Shown: positions 10,290 through 23,461, numbered from the stretch's first letter. The stretch: DNA of 64,000 bases from Rhipidocladum racemiflorum (GCA_036346355.1 CM070580.1:26517374-26581373); one strand, 5' to 3'. The notes: generated by a model from the letters alone, not told the origin. Translations and numbers: made by a program.

Positions 10290-11323
10290 TAGGGACGAAA
10301 ACGGATCGAATAGTTTTCGATCGATCTGGATAATTTTCAGATACAAATTCCATCGGATCGGATATTTGTCAGATAGTATCGGATCAGATATGGATACGGA
10401 TTTTTTTGTCGGATACAGATTCGGTAGCTCACTACCCGTCAGATACGGATACGGGTTAGGATAATCCGGATATTGATGGGTCGGATATCCGGATATGCAT
10501 GTGGGTTAGGCCAAGCTTCTCTTTTGGCCCAAAAAGGTTTTTAAATTTTAAAATCATTTTTCTAATTTAATTAATTTATAAATCAAGTTTCAATTATTAA
10601 GATTGGCAAACTCGCTTTAAAAATTATGAATTTTTTTTTAAAAAAAATTATGACATAATCTATCATTTAAAAATTATTTTCAAGATTTTATCAAATTTAA
10701 ATTTTCTCAAAAATTCAAACATCCTTGTCCTTAATAGGAAAATATTTTAGATAAGTAGTTAAAAATGCATAAAAATCATAAATACATAATTTATTATTTT
10801 AAACATAATTTAACAAAAAATAAAAATATTGGGTCATTACATGTAAGTGTCATATATTTTTTCTAGAGACATGATATCTAAGTATTATCAAACTTTTAGT
10901 GTATTTTCTGTTTGCTTCCATTTGTATCTCTAAGCATTGATCACCTTTATTTTATTTTTTTGATCTAAATGTATGATGAACTAATCGTACGTACGTGATG
11001 AACTAAGTCTTACATAATTTTATTTGCGACATGGTATCTAGCTATTGTCTAAGTGAATGAAAATGCTTATATTTGTTCAATTTTCAATAATATTTTGATC
11101 AAATCAACTAATTATGTGTTTTTATTGATTTTTTATGTACAATCTAAGGGGTTATCATGTTCCGATAAATATTCGTAACCGTATCTGATTTGATTCGTTT
11201 TTGATCTGTATCTGTATTCGTATTCATATCCGGACTATCCGTATCCTTATCCGCATCCGAGAAAAATGAAAACATATATGGTAAAGCTATTATCCGTCTG
11301 TATTTGATCCATTTTCACCCCTA
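10290..11323. mobile_element. hAT-type non-autonomous element, copy 1
   Basis: The ends are TAGGGACGAAAACGG and (reverse complement) TAGGGGTGAAAATGG. Flanking 8-bp target duplications are CTGATCGG (10282-10289) and CTGATTGG (11324-11331), one mismatch. Subterminal regions are packed with GGATA/TATCC motifs in opposite orientation, typical of transposase-binding repeats. No transposase frame is present. The same family occurs at 42371-43164 and 47047-48033. Confidence 0.85.
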
Positions 11324-11331
11324 CTGATTGG

Positions 11332-11762
11332 TCATGCAATCTTAAAGTGTGTTTGGGCTTGGGTGATGTGCACCAGTGGCAGTACTAGGGGTGTAGAGTA
11401 TGTCTCAACACCTTTAAAAATTTTAGAAGTACTACAAGATCATCTTTTTAATGAATTAAATTTGTTGATTAAGTTGGTTTCAATTTTAGTGGTTTAGGAT
11501 TATTTTAAGATATTGAACTGTTTGTATTGTATAAATTTCAAATATATGTGTAAGATTTATGATGTTACGAAATAATTGTTCACAACTATAGAGTATAATT
11601 ATGAAATATGCAACAACAAAAAAATAGTTCCGTCACCGCTGTGCACTGCACGAACTCAACTTCGTCTGGCCTTGTGAGCCTACTCAAGTGCTCATGATTT
11701 AGCCACAAAGATGATCACTGCGCTGATATCCCCACCTTGAATGTACGTGGTAAGTTGTAAAC
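11332..11762. other. non-coding interval with repeat copy B
   Basis: Apart from the repeat at 11414-11640 I see no gene or element boundary here. It ends at the Tekay LTR border. Confidence 0.5.
11414..11640. repeat. diverged direct repeat, copy B
   Basis: Homologous to 9979-10220 in the same orientation (TTTAATGAATTAAATTTGTT ... TTTATGATGTTACGAAATAA). Confidence 0.65.
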
Positions 11763-14681
11763 TGTGACGGACCGCCCATTTTAGGGAGGCTACTTAATTA
11801 CCGCTACGGCTACCCAGGAAGATTAACCGTAGGGAAACCAAATGTACATTGCCAGGTTAACATCCAAAAGCAACAGTTTTAAGCAAAATAAGGCCTAACG
11901 GCCAGAGTTTACAGTAGCGCGGCAAGCACAAATCATAGTCTTTACAACACAAAAGAATCTCCACAGGCAGTTTGAGCGAAGATCGAGACTAAAACCACAC
12001 GGTGTCGCCATCTACGACTTCTTGGAATTCTCCCGCATCTTGATACTCTAAAATAGGTTAATTAAGCAAGAGTGAGTACTACAATGTACCCAACAAGCCG
12101 CACAGTGAAACCTAATTACCACATGCAAAGGATAACAAGAGATAGCCGTATGTCTCTTTTGGTGTATGCAAGTTTTCATAATATTTGACATTTCATTTAA
12201 AACAAAATCCATAATAATAAGAATAAGGGGGGGGGGTTCCAAAGTTATATACTTCCACACTTGTTAATCAAAATCTACTTGAGCTCAGGTTCGGGAGTCA
12301 CCCCATTTTAACTCAGCTTCATTTACTGGAAGCACGGCGTATTCGAATACCATTTAATTCACTCTGCAGAGGTGTTCAGCTTTACCCACAAGATTCCACG
12401 ATCGTTAATGCCACACGATTAACATGCAACTTTTATGCATGCGGCCAGATCGAGGTTACCATAGCTTTTCGTTGGACCTTTTCCTCTTTAGTCCATATCC
12501 GGTAGAGTTTCGGTCCACATCAACCCGGGGTCCCCACTGGCCAGAGTGGAGTTCGCGATCCCGCCTGCTATGGACACCTACCGTTGTGAACCCGAAATGC
12601 CACACTTTTCTTGTGCACATTTCCGTTTCACCCCCATAATCGCGGACCATCTCCCACACCCGGGAAGGTAACCCTGCTCCTATAGGTATTCCGAGGGAAA
12701 GTACAAGGTACCGAGCTACGTTGAGTCAAGCCAACGAAGTTGACCGGCCCAACCTGTGGTTGAACGATTTCTTAAGTTATTTACTTTGCCCAAGGTTGTA
12801 AGTCCTTATCTTGTCACAGACCAAACCATTACGTTCCACAGTCCCTGGTACCCAGTGTACCACTATCCGTTCACCTTGATATTGGTCCTTGGCCGGGGAT
12901 CAGACTAACACCCACCCGGTGGTTATCCCAATACTGTCCCCCAGACCGCAACGTTTCATAAACATTCCAAATCAATGTTCCATCGACATTTCATTTTTCA
13001 TTAAAATGGTGAATAAAATACAGTAGTAATATCTAGCCGAATACTGACAATAGTATTTTCTTAGGGTTACAAAGGATTATTAGGATTCAATATTTTTCAA
13101 GGAAGTTCCATGAGCCTTTTTGGCATTAACTAGCTATCATGTCATTCGAACATACCAGCTTTGTGATATTTCAACATATAGTTCGTAAATAATGCGGTAG
13201 GAAATAACTTCTAATTATTCTAGGCAATATTGGGTTCAAAAATGATCAATGGAGTATGGCTTGCCTTGCGAGGCGGAGGGGTTTCCTAGCTCGTAGTCGG
13301 TGTGGTCGTACTCTGCTTCACGCGGGTCCGGCTCCTGTTGCAGGTACTGCTCCTGCTCTGGTGTCTGCTCGGACGTCGGTTCTGGTGCAAACATCCACCA
13401 TAAGATAAACAAACAATAAATAAATAATACAAAAAGGAAAGAAGAGAACAGAAAAGAGAAAACAAAGAGAGAGAAAATAAGCCGAAAATGGGTTGGAGGG
13501 GCGTTTTCGGAATTTTCAGGACTTGGTTTGGCGAAACGGGGACCATTTTCGGACTCAGCGTCTCGAAACGGTTCGAGAAAGTATATTTGGGCATTTTTGG
13601 ATTTTTGGAATTTTTTTGGGAGTTTTTGGAATATTAAATGAAATAAATCGGATTTTTGAAATTCAAATCCGAAAAGAAAATGAAAAACGCAACTGTTCCA
13701 TTGGGCCACACAGAAAATGTTTTTGGCCCACGAAAGCGTGCGTCTTGTGAAAAGGCCATTGGTAGGCCCCATTCTTCTTGGTGAGGGTCTTGGCCGACGT
13801 GGGCCCGGAGGTCGATGGCGAGGCGGCGGCTGGTGGGCCTCGGGTGCGGGGGAGGCTGGCTGGTGGGGCCCGGTCGTCAGTGGCGGGTGGAGGCGCTCGA
13901 CCGGAGCTGGGCGGCGCTTCGCCGGATCGGAGGAAGACGCGAACGTTTTCGCGATTTAGGGCGCCGGCTCGCACAGGACTTTGAGGAAGAGGAGGAGGAG
14001 CTCATACCCACCCTAAAGCGTGGCACAGAAGGGCTTGAGCGGCGGCGGTGCTCGGCCGGAGAGGAAGAAGGCGTCCGTGGAGTGGACACAAGAGGGCACG
14101 GGAGTGAGGGAGAGAGAGGGGAATAGAGAGAGGAGGCGGTTGCGGTCTCGATGGGCCAATAATGGCGGCCGGGGAGGGCTTAAATAGCCGGGCGAGAGAG
14201 AGCCCAAGGTCTCCGGTCGAATGATGGCGGAGACGGCTCGGGCGAGGTGGCAGGCCTGGCGCACGGCGTGGGACTCGGGGCGGTGTGCGGCGAAGGGTGG
14301 AGTGCCCTACGGGCTAGGGCGGCGGCGAGGGGACGGGTCACTAGCAAAGCTGCCATGGCAGTCCCCCCCGGGAAGATGAACAAGGGCGGCGGCCGAGCGG
14401 CGCGGTAAGCGGTGCGGCGGAGTCGCAAGGCGCGAGGAAGAGGATGGCGGGTTTCCGCCATGGCGCGGGCGCGCGTGGGAGGCGGCCGAGCGGGTGAGGC
14501 GCGGGGGCGAGGAGAAGGCGTACGAACCAAGAAAGGAAAGCGCCTGGCGAGGAAATTTTCCAAAAACAGAAAGTATTCAAAATTCAATCAAATAAATCAG
14601 AAAAATAAAAAAATCATAATATCTATAAAATGTGAATAAAGCCAAAAATAAGAACTGTTTTGAAGATTTTAGGGTATTTCA
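11763..14681 (-). repeat. 3' LTR of the truncated chromovirus
   Basis: On the minus strand the LTR runs from TGAAATACCCTAAAATC (14681) to GGTCCGTCACA (11763), about 2919 bp with TG...CA ends. The purine tract TTAAGGGGGGTAGG lies immediately upstream (14682-14696). A CTATTTAAGCC box near 14175-14186 is a candidate TATA element. Short frames inside the LTR (for example 13236-13772 on the minus strand) are not supported as genes. Confidence 0.75.
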
Positions 14682-14717
14682 ACCTACCCCCCTTAAAATA
14701 AATCTCGTCCCCGAGAT

Positions 14718-17707
14718 TCATTCCTCTTGGGGAAAGAGGTTGGGAAAATTCTGCTGCAATTCCGACTGCTTTTCCCATGTGGTTTCTGTGAGCGTGTGAT
14801 TCTTCCACAATACCCGGCAGACTCTGACATCTTTATTTCGAAGTTTCCTTTCAGCTGTCTCGATAATCCTGAATGGTTCCTCTGTATAGGTCAGATCATT
14901 CTGTAGGTCAAATTCCTCTAACGGTACTTGTTCTGTGGGTTGTCGAAGACACTTCCTTAGTTGTGACACATGGAATACATTGTGTACTCGTGACAATTCA
15001 GGACTTAACTGTAGTTTGTAGGCTACCTCTCCAATTCGGCTTATGATCTTATATAGTCCAACATATCTTGGTGCCAATTTTCCTTTGATCTGAAATCTAT
15101 GCACAGGTTTGAATGGTGTTACTTTCAGATACACAAAATCTCCAACTTGATAACTGATGTCCTTTCTCCTTATGTCTGCATAGTTCTTTTGTCGCCCTTG
15201 TGCTATCTTTAAGTTTTCCCTGATGATTCTTACATGGGCTTCTGCATCATGAACAATCTGTGGCCCTAATAACTGTTTTTCTCCTACCTCAATCCAGTTT
15301 AGTGGGGTCCTACATTTTCTTCCATAAAATGCTTCAAATGGTGCCATTTGTAGGCTGGCCTGATAACTGTTATTGTAGGAAAATTCTGCAAATGGTAAAC
15401 AAGTGACCCAAGTCGCTCCGTATGTCAGGGCGCAGGCTCTCAACATATCTTCCAGTATCTGGTTGACCCTTTCTGTCTGTCCATCGGTCTGTGGATGGTA
15501 TGCTGTACTGAAGTTCAGGTCTGTTCCCATGGCTTCATGTAGACTCTTCCAAAATTTTGACGTGAATTGGGCTCCTCGGTCTGACACAATCTTCTTGGGA
15601 ATCCCATGCAGTCTGACTATCTGTGTCAGGTATAGCTCTGCTAGCTTATCCTTGCCATAGGTCTGCTTGACTGGTATGAAATGTGCTACTTTGGTCAGTC
15701 TGTCAATTATTACCCAGATGGAATCAAATCCTTGTTGTGCTTTGGGTAGTCCTGTGATAAAGTCCATTCCGATTTCATCCCACTTCCACTCAGGAATCGG
15801 TAGGGGTTGTAACATTCCAGCGGTCTTCTGATGGTCGATCTTAACCTTACGGCATACGTCACAACATAATACGTGTTCGGCTATCTCTTTCTTCATGCCT
15901 TTCCACCAATATTCACCCTTCAAATCATTGTACATCTTCGTACTGCCTGGGTGCATGGTGAGATGAGATGAGTGAGCTTCAGTCAAAATCAATCCTCTTA
16001 TATCTTTATTATTGGGAACACATATACGATCACGTAATCGTAATATGCCTTGCCCATCTTCCGAGAATTCCGACGGACCATTTGTATTCATTTCCTTGCG
16101 GTATCGCTGGATCTCTTCATCTTCTTGTTGAGCTGTTCTGATTTGACTGAGTAGGTCTGACTGAATTTTAATGGAGGCTAAAAATCCTTTCTCAACTATC
16201 TGCAGGTTCAGCCGTTCTATTTCAAATTGTAGCTGTTGTGAGATGTCTGTTGTCTTGGCTATGTGGTGGCATGATTTTCTACTTAATGCGTCTGCTACTA
16301 CGTTAGCCTTTCCGGGGTGGTATTGTATCTCTAAGTCGAAATCATTGATTAGTTCTAACCATCTTCTTTGTCTGATATTCAGGTTCGGTTGAGTGAACAC
16401 ATACTTCAAGCTTTTGTGATCTGTGAATACGTCGCAGTGATTTCCCAATAGGTAATGCCTCCAGATCTTAAGTGCATGCACCACCGAAGCTAATTTCATG
16501 TCATGAGTTGGGTAGTTCTCTTCATGTGGTCTTAATTGTCGAGAAGCATAAGCAATTACTTTTCCGTCTTGCATCAGAGCACAGCCTAATCCTTGTTTTG
16601 ATGCGTCTCAGTAAATTTGAAACTCCCTACTTGGGTCAGGAAGTACAAGTACTGGTGCTGAGGTTAATTTCGTCTTCAAAGTCTGGAAACTCTTCTCACA
16701 TTCTTCTGTCCACCGGTAAGGCTTATCCTTTTTGAGAAGCTGGGTTAGAGGTTTGGAAATTTTGGAAAAACCTTTAATAAATCTTCGATAATATCCAGCT
16801 AATCCTAGGAAACTTCAGATTTCTTTTACTGACGTGGGTTGCTTCCATTCCATCACTGCTTCTACCTTTGTTGGATCCACTTTCACTCCCTCTTTGGTGA
16901 TGATGTGTCCCAGAAATGCAATTTCTCTCATCCAAAAGTCATATTTGGAGAACTTGGCATACAGTTGATGTTCCCTGAGTCTCTCTAGAATCAGATGCAG
17001 ATGCTCTTGATGCTCTTCTTCTGTCTTTGAGTAAATCAGTATGTCATCTAGAAACACTACGATGAATCGGTCTAGATAGTCCATGCACACTTGATTCATC
17101 AAGTTCATAAAATAAGCTGGGGCGTATGTGAGTCCGAATGGGACCACTGTGAACTCATACAGTCCGTATCTGGTGGTAAACGATGTCTTTTCTCTGTCCT
17201 GCTCTCTGACTTTCAACTGATAGTATCCGGTCCTTAAGTCTATTTTCGAGAAAATCTTAGCTCCTTTGAGTTGATCGAACAAGTCGTCAATCTGAGGTAA
17301 GGGATACTTATTCTTTATGGTTGCAGCGTTCAGCGCTTGTAATCCACGCAGAGTCTTACACCTCCATCTTTGTTAGGGACAAATAGGACTGGAAAGGACC
17401 ATGGTGATATACTTGATCGGATAAATTCCTTTTCCAGTAATTCGTCCAGTTGCTTCTTGAGTTCTCTTAATTCCATTGCCGACATTGGGTATTGGCGCTT
17501 GGTGAGGGGTACTGTTCCTGGTACCAGTTCTATGGCTAACTCTATGCTCCTGTCTGGGGGTCTTCCTGGTAATTCTTCCGGGAAAACATCTGGGTATTCC
17601 CGAACAATGGGTACTTGATCTATGGTTGGGGGTATGGTATTAAGGCTTCTTCTTCTGCCCTTTTCTAAATCAGGGCAGACCGACAAGTCAATCGCTCCGG
17701 CCGACAA
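14718..17707 (-). pseudogene. pol: pol of the truncated chromovirus (RT-RNase H-integrase-chromodomain)
   Basis: The segment starts upstream of RT (REYPDVFPEELPGRPP). RT contains KIDLRTGYYQLKV and the catalytic FLDD (VFLDDILIYSK). RNase H contains YASRQLRPHEENYP and FTDHKSLKYVF. Integrase has the HHCC module, GMDFITGLPK, VSDRGAQFTSKFW and YHPQTDGQTERVNQ. The C-terminus (CRVLWKNHTLTETTWEKQSE) is a chromodomain of the type that guides chromoviruses to marked chromatin. Lesions: a 1-nt frameshift near 17335 (CVDY...ALNAAT), an in-frame TGA near 16817 in KEI*SFLGLAGYYRRF, and another near 16610 (QIY*DASKQG). The RNase H-integrase part stays open for 618 codons (14718-16574). Not functional as a whole. 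Confidence 0.9.
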
Positions 17708-17745
17708 GATAAGATACAGACCGACAAGTCAATCGCTCCGGCCGG
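17676..17745. repeat. 28-bp direct duplication at the truncation junction
   Basis: A 28-bp sequence starting CAGACCGACAAGTCAATCGC occurs at 17676-17703 and again at 17717-17744, period 41 bp, where chromovirus homology ends. Short templated duplications at a break junction are typical of error-prone end joining. Confidence 0.85.
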
Positions 17746-17926
17746 TTGAGCAGGGACACAAGTATTGTACTAGAGTGGCATACGTAAAGAGAGGCATGTG
17801 AGGAGGTTAGAGTATGAGTTTAATTGTTGTGTCTATTATTTTCTTAGTCCGGTAATATTTTTTGGCAGTTTTTAAGATGTTGCACTGATCATCCGTAATG
17901 AATACAAGGAAACACATCAACCGTAT

Positions 17927-18201
17927 TGATATAAAATAACTAATGAATTACTCAAAGTATAAATAATGTAGAAGTGAGAGAGAATTCTTTCTTTCTCTTT
18001 TCTTATATTATTCTTTCATGCATACAACCATCTATTTATAGGTAACATGAGAGGTTGAACTAAATAATGAGTTACAAGAGTTGATGTTACGTAGGTTTCA
18101 TGGTAGAATAGTAATAGCATGGGAGTCTCTCCTTCAATGGATGCAAGTGAGTTTCTCCCAAGGGGGTTATGGACATCCATCTAAAAGAATATTTTGTAAC
18201 A
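17927..18201 (-). repeat. 3' LTR of the copia element
   Basis: In plus orientation it runs TGATATAAAATAAC ... ATTTTGTAACA and is about 95% alike to 23186-23461 by eye. Confidence 0.88.
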
Positions 18202-18326
18202 CTCCCCCTTGGATGTCCATTAATTGTGAATATGTATGCCTCGTTAAAAACCTTACCAAGGAAAAACCCAGTGGGAAAAAACCATGGTTATGGGAAAAAG
18301 AGTACATAACATATTCACCCCACTAA

Positions 18327-21300
18327 TCACTTAATATCTCTGAATTGATAAAATCCAATCATTCTAGTCAATTTCTTGAACGTTGTAGTAGGAAGTGCCT
18401 TTGTGAATAAATCGACGAGATTCTCACATGAGCGAATTTGTTGGACTTTCAGAACATCATCCTTTTGAAGGTCATGAGTGAAGAAAATTTTTGGTGATAT
18501 ATGCTTCACTCTGCCCCCTTTGATATATTCCTCATTCAGTTGAGACATGCATGCTGCATTATCCTCATATATAATGGTAGGTTCTTCCTTTTCTAAAAGT
18601 AAGCCACATGATCTTTTAATATGCCCTGTCATATTTCTTAACCAAACACATTCTCTACTAGCTTCATGGATTGCCAACATATCTGCATGGTTAGATGATG
18701 TTGCTGCTATAGTCTATTTCAATGAACGCCATGATATAACAGTGCCACCACAAGTAAAAACATATCCAGTTTGTGATTGACCATTAGGCCATTCACAGTG
18801 GGAGTTTCATTTTCATTAAATGATGTGACACATCATCATGTTTGATGACATGGCAAGATAGTTATGAAACCTGAGATACACGGTTACCTAGATAAAAGTA
18901 GATGTGGCACTCTTGGAAACTGTGTAATGAAACTCTCCATTGTGAATGGCCTTATGGGGATCAGATAAATACCCTGCATCTGCAAAACCAACTAACTCTC
19001 TCTTGCATGCATCAGAAAAATATAAACCCATATCATTTGTACCTTGAAGTAACAAAATATATGTTTGACGCTGTTCCAATGTCTTCTTGTAGGACATGAA
19101 CTGTATCTTGCAAATAGGTTGACTACAAATGCGATATCACGTCGTGTATGAGTAGAAAGATTTCTTCATCATTATTTGGGGTCAGAAAGGATCTTTAGTT
19201 ACATCAAACAATATTACAACCATTGGGATACTTAATGGGTGTGCTCTATCCATATAAAATTGTTTCAAAATTTTATATGTATAAGTCGCTTGATGAATAA
19301 TAATTCCATCCTTAAGATGATCAATTTGCAATCCAACGCAAAACTTTGTTTTTCCAAGATCCTTCATCTCAAATTCTTTCTTTAAGCACTCAACTGCATT
19401 TGAGATCCCTTTAGTTGTTCCAATCATATTTAATCATCAACGTATACAGCGATTATCACAAATTCATCTCCAGATCTTTTTATGAATACACATGGACAAA
19501 TAGAATCGTTTGTGTATCCTTCTTTTATCAAATATTCACGGAGACGATTACACCACATTTGTCCAGATTGTTTTAATTCGTATAATGACTTTCTCAGTTT
19601 AATTGAATATTGTTCTCGAGAACCTGCTGCCTCTGGCAGTTTGAATCATTCGGGGAGTTTCATATAAATATCACTATCTAGTGATCCATATAGGTATGTT
19701 GTAACAACATCCATCAGACGCAAGTCAAGGCATTCCTTTATTGCCAAACATATAAGATATCTAAAAGTTGTTGCATCCATCACGGGAGAGTATGTTTCTT
19801 CATAATCTATACTAGGTCTTTGGGAAAAGCCTTGGGCAACTAATCGTGCCTTGTATCTTGTAACTTCTCCTTTCTCATCTCTTTTTCGCACAAAGACCCA
19901 TTTGTAACCAATAGGTTTTACACCATTGGGTGTACGAGCTACAGGCCTGAAAACTTCTCTATTTGTTAGAGAATTCAATTCTGCATGAATTGCATCTTTC
20001 CATTCTAGCCAATCATTTCTTTGTTTGCATTCCTCGATTGATCGAGGTTCTTGATCTTCATTATCATGTATAATTTCTAGCGCTGCATTATATGCAAATG
20101 CATTATTGACGTCAATATTACGGTTCAAAAGTTTTCCTGACATGATATAGTTTAGTGAGATCTCAGTTTGTGTAGAATCATGTACATGTGTTTCTTCCAA
20201 AATAGTATTATTAGTCATGTCATTCATCTCTTTAGGAGATTTTCCTTGGGCTATTATTTCCTCAACTTGACTATCTTGGTATTTAGCTCCTTTTCTTCTT
20301 TGAGGATTTCTATCTTTTGAGCCCAATGCTCTACCACGTTTTATGGTAGGTTTTGTCTCATTTGCAATAGCTGGTTGTCCTTCTGGGACAACAATTTTTT
20401 CAGGAGCATTAACAGCTGGAATATGTGACTTTATCACTTGTTTCAAATTTGTAAAGCATCAGGTAAATTATTCGCTACACTTTGTAGATGAATTATCCTT
20501 TGAACTTCATGTTCACATTGTTTTGTACGAGGATCAAAATGAGATAATGATAATTCATTCCAAATAATTTCCTTATTTAGCTGCTTTATTTCTCCCCCTA
20601 ATGTTGGGAATTTTGATTCATCAAAATGACAGTCAGCAAATCTAGCTGTAAATACATCTCCCGTTAATGGCTCAAGATATTTTATTATAGAAGGGGATTC
20701 ATAACCAACATATATTCCCAATCTTCTTTGTGGTCCCATCTTCATGCGTTTTTGTGGAGCAATTGGAACATATACTTCACAATAAAAAATTCTTAGATGG
20801 GATATGTCTGGCTCTTTTCCAAAAACTAACTGTAATGGAGAAGAAGTATGAGAACTTGTTGGCCTGATGCGAATTAATGATGCTGCATGCAAAATAGCAT
20901 GGCCCCAAGCAAACGTTGGGAGTTTTGATTTCATAAGTAACGATCTCGCAATTAATTGGAGCTGTTTTATAAGTGATTCTGCAAGACCATTTTGTGTATA
21001 AGCATGTGCTACAGGATGCTCAACATTTATTCCAATTGACATGCAATAATCGTGGAAACTCTTTGAGGTAAATTCACCAACATTATCCAAACGTATCATT
21101 TTAATAGGATAATCTGAAAATTGTGCTCGTAATTTTATTAATTAGGCTGACAATCTCGCAAATGTCAGGTTGCGAGTTGATAATAGAGAGACATGTGACC
21201 ATCTTGTCAATGCGTCAATCAAAACCATAAACTATCTAAATGGACCACTTGCTGGATGAATAGGTTTGCATATATCTCCTTGTATGCACTCTAGAAAATC

Positions 21301-23024
21301 AAGAGATCAAGCCCCAATTTTAGCTGGTGATGGTCTTATAATCAATTTTCCTTGAGAGCATGCCACACATGAGAAGTCATTGGACTGAATATTCTGGTTC
21401 TTCAACATATGTCCACACGAAGCATTTATAATTTTTCGTATCATTGTTGATGTGAGATGGCCCAATCGGTCAAGCCAAACAATAAATTCGTTGTCATTGC
21501 TAAACTTCTGGTCTACCACCGTATATGATTCAATTTTATCAATCTTTATATAGTACAAACCAAATAATAATGATGGTAATTTTTTCAATATATTTTTTCT
21601 ACCAGATGACATATTTGTAATGTTAAGGTATTCCCTATTTCCTTAATTGTCTCAATGTGATATCCATTTTGGCGGATGTCTTTAAAACTTAATAGGTTTC
21701 TTTGAGATTTTGGGGAATACAATGCTTCTTTCATACTTATTTTTGTCCTACCGGGTAAATAATATTATGGCCCTTCCGGAGCCCTCTATCAAATTTTCAC
21801 CCCAAATAAGGTATTGATACTTCCATTATGCATCGTTAAATCATGAAAATACCTTTTATTCTTGAGAACAATATGTGTTGTTGCACTATCTACAATACAT
21901 GTATCTCCACCATTTACCATCATTTTTTCGTTCACTTCAAAAGAAAATTTCAATAAGATAAATGAGCATTATAATATAAAATTCATTAACAGGTGAAACA
22001 TTACAACCATAATTCAATACATATTATTATATTTATTCCTAAACAAAACATGACATGTTTGCATCATTAAAGATGTAACATATAAAATTTATTCTTGTGC
22101 AAATAACTACTTAAGAAAATTATTCTTAGATAAGAAAGTCGGGGACATCTAGATGAGTTGTAAAATTTGTCTCTATCCCTTTCTCTTTCCTTTTAAGCGA
22201 TTGTTGACAGAGATCCACAAGATGTTTTGGCATTAGCGTATATTTGTGTTTTCAGTTTTATAGTTTTCATTTTTTTCCCGTATCTCCCTTTTCTTGCCTC
22301 TTCTGGGGACCATTTGTGTTTTTGAAGGAAACATTATAATTTCCTCTACTATGACCTTGTCCATATCCACGACCATGACCACGTCTTTGGCCACGTCCTC
22401 TATTGCTATTATTATATCTTGTCGCATTCGCTTCAGGGAATGGACTTGAACCAATTGGGTGAGTCTCATGGTTTTTCATCAAAAGCTCATTATTTTGTTC
22501 AGCCACAAGCAAACAAGAAATAAGTTCAGAATATTTCTTGAATCCTTTTTCCCAGTATTGCTGCTACAGTAGCAAATTTGAAGCATGGAATGTGGAGTAT
22601 GTTTTCTCCAACATTTCCTCATCCGTAACCTTTTCTCCACACAAAAAAGTTGTGAAGTGATTTTGAACATTGCTAAATTATCCTCACAAACAATTTTATA
22701 ATCTTGCAACCTCAGGTGCAACCAATCATAACGAGCTTTGGGAAGAATTACAATTTTCTGATGGTCATACCTTTTCTTTAATTTGTTCCAAAGAACAAGG
22801 GGATCTTTCACCGTGAGGTATTCAGCTTTTAACCCTTCATAGAGGTGATGGCCAATAAAGATCATGGCTTTAGCCTTTTCTTGGTTAGGCGTCTTATTTC
22901 CCTCCTTGATTGTTTCGTCGAGGCTATTTGCATCTAGATGGATTTCGGCATCAAGCACCCATGACAAATAGTTTTTGCCCGTAATATCCAAAGCCATGAA
23001 TTCAAGTTTTGCAAGATTTGACAT
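18327..23024 (-). pseudogene. copia gag-pol, broken by frameshifts and stops
   Basis: Recognisable pieces on the minus strand: gag from 23024 (MSNLAKLEFMALDITGKNYL, with WVLDAEIHL); an RG-rich gag tail near 22300-22512; a gag-pre-integrase zinc module at 21307-21612 (WLDRLGHLTS ... CVACSQGKL); integrase core at 20443-21099 (RLDNVGEFTS ... TQNGLAESLIKQ); RT at about 19400-20446 (GYKWVFVRKRDEKGEV, YKARLVAQGFSQ); RNase H at 18327-19097 (GFADAGYLSDPHKA ... YEDNAACMSQL). These lie in several frames with stops between them, and RNase H is also split by the MITE at 18787-18951 and a TAG (SLK*TIAATS). No functional polyprotein can be made. Confidence 0.9.
18787..18951. mobile_element. Tourist-like MITE inside copia RNase H
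   Basis: The ends are GGCCATTCACAGTGGGAG and (reverse complement) GGCCATTCACAATGGAGAG, flanked by TTA on both sides (18784-18786 and 18952-18954). The 165-bp length, TIR and TTA duplication fit a PIF/Harbinger-type Tourist MITE. It splits RNase H between DPHKA and NGQSQTGYVF. Confidence 0.9.
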
Positions 23025-23185
23025 AGTAAACTACAATACATAGAAATGCAAACTAGGAATTATATTGTGCAAATTAAACAAGATAGAACAGGGATTGAAA
23101 GAATACTTTACCTTAGAAAACGACGATCAAAGAATTTAGTATGTGAAATTTACGATAGCCTTTAGAGGCGATCGTGTTGATAACG

Positions 23186-23461
23186 TGATATAAAATAACT
23201 AATGAATTACTCAAAGTATGAACAATGCATAAGTTAGAGAGAATTCTTTCTCTCTCTCTTCTTATATTAGTCTTTCATGCATACAACCCTCTATTTATAG
23301 GTAACATGAGAGGTTGAACTAAATAAAGAGTTACAAGAGTTGATGTTACGTAGGTTTCATGGGTAGAATGGTAATAGCATGGGAGTTTCTCCTTCAATGA
23401 ATGCAAGTGAGTTTCTCCCAAGGGGGTTATGGACATCCATCTAAAAGAATATTTTGTATCA
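23186..23461 (-). repeat. 5' LTR of the copia element
   Basis: In plus orientation it runs TGATATAAAATAAC ... ATTTTGTATCA, matching 17927-18201. Confidence 0.88.

Larger units (their letters stand above)
11763..17760 (-). mobile_element. Tekay/Del-type chromovirus (Ty3/gypsy), 5' half missing
   Basis: Reading on the minus strand: RT, RNase H, integrase with a C-terminal chromodomain, a purine tract and one long LTR. Gag, protease, the primer site and the 5' LTR are missing; homology stops shortly upstream of RT, around 17707-17760, at a short duplication (17676-17745). The chromodomain and long LTR place it in the Tekay/Del chromovirus group. Sequence beyond 17760 is unrelated. Confidence 0.88.
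17927..23461 (-). mobile_element. Ty1/copia LTR retrotransposon, complete in structure, decayed in coding
   Basis: Two ~275-bp LTRs (17927-18201 and 23186-23461) bound an internal region coding on the minus strand in copia order: gag, integrase, RT, RNase H. A purine tract (AAGGGGGAG, 18202-18210 region, minus strand) precedes the 3' LTR. Past the 5' LTR the minus strand reads TTATCAACACGATCG, a diverged primer-site-like sequence. The 5-bp flanks are CGTAT and CATCT, so no intact target duplication is seen. A Tourist-like MITE has inserted at 18787-18951. Confidence 0.9.

Noticed and set aside
13236..13772. 178-codon minus-strand frame in the chromovirus LTR
   Set aside because: Lies within a repeat LTR and shows no domain or splice evidence; best read as LTR sequence.
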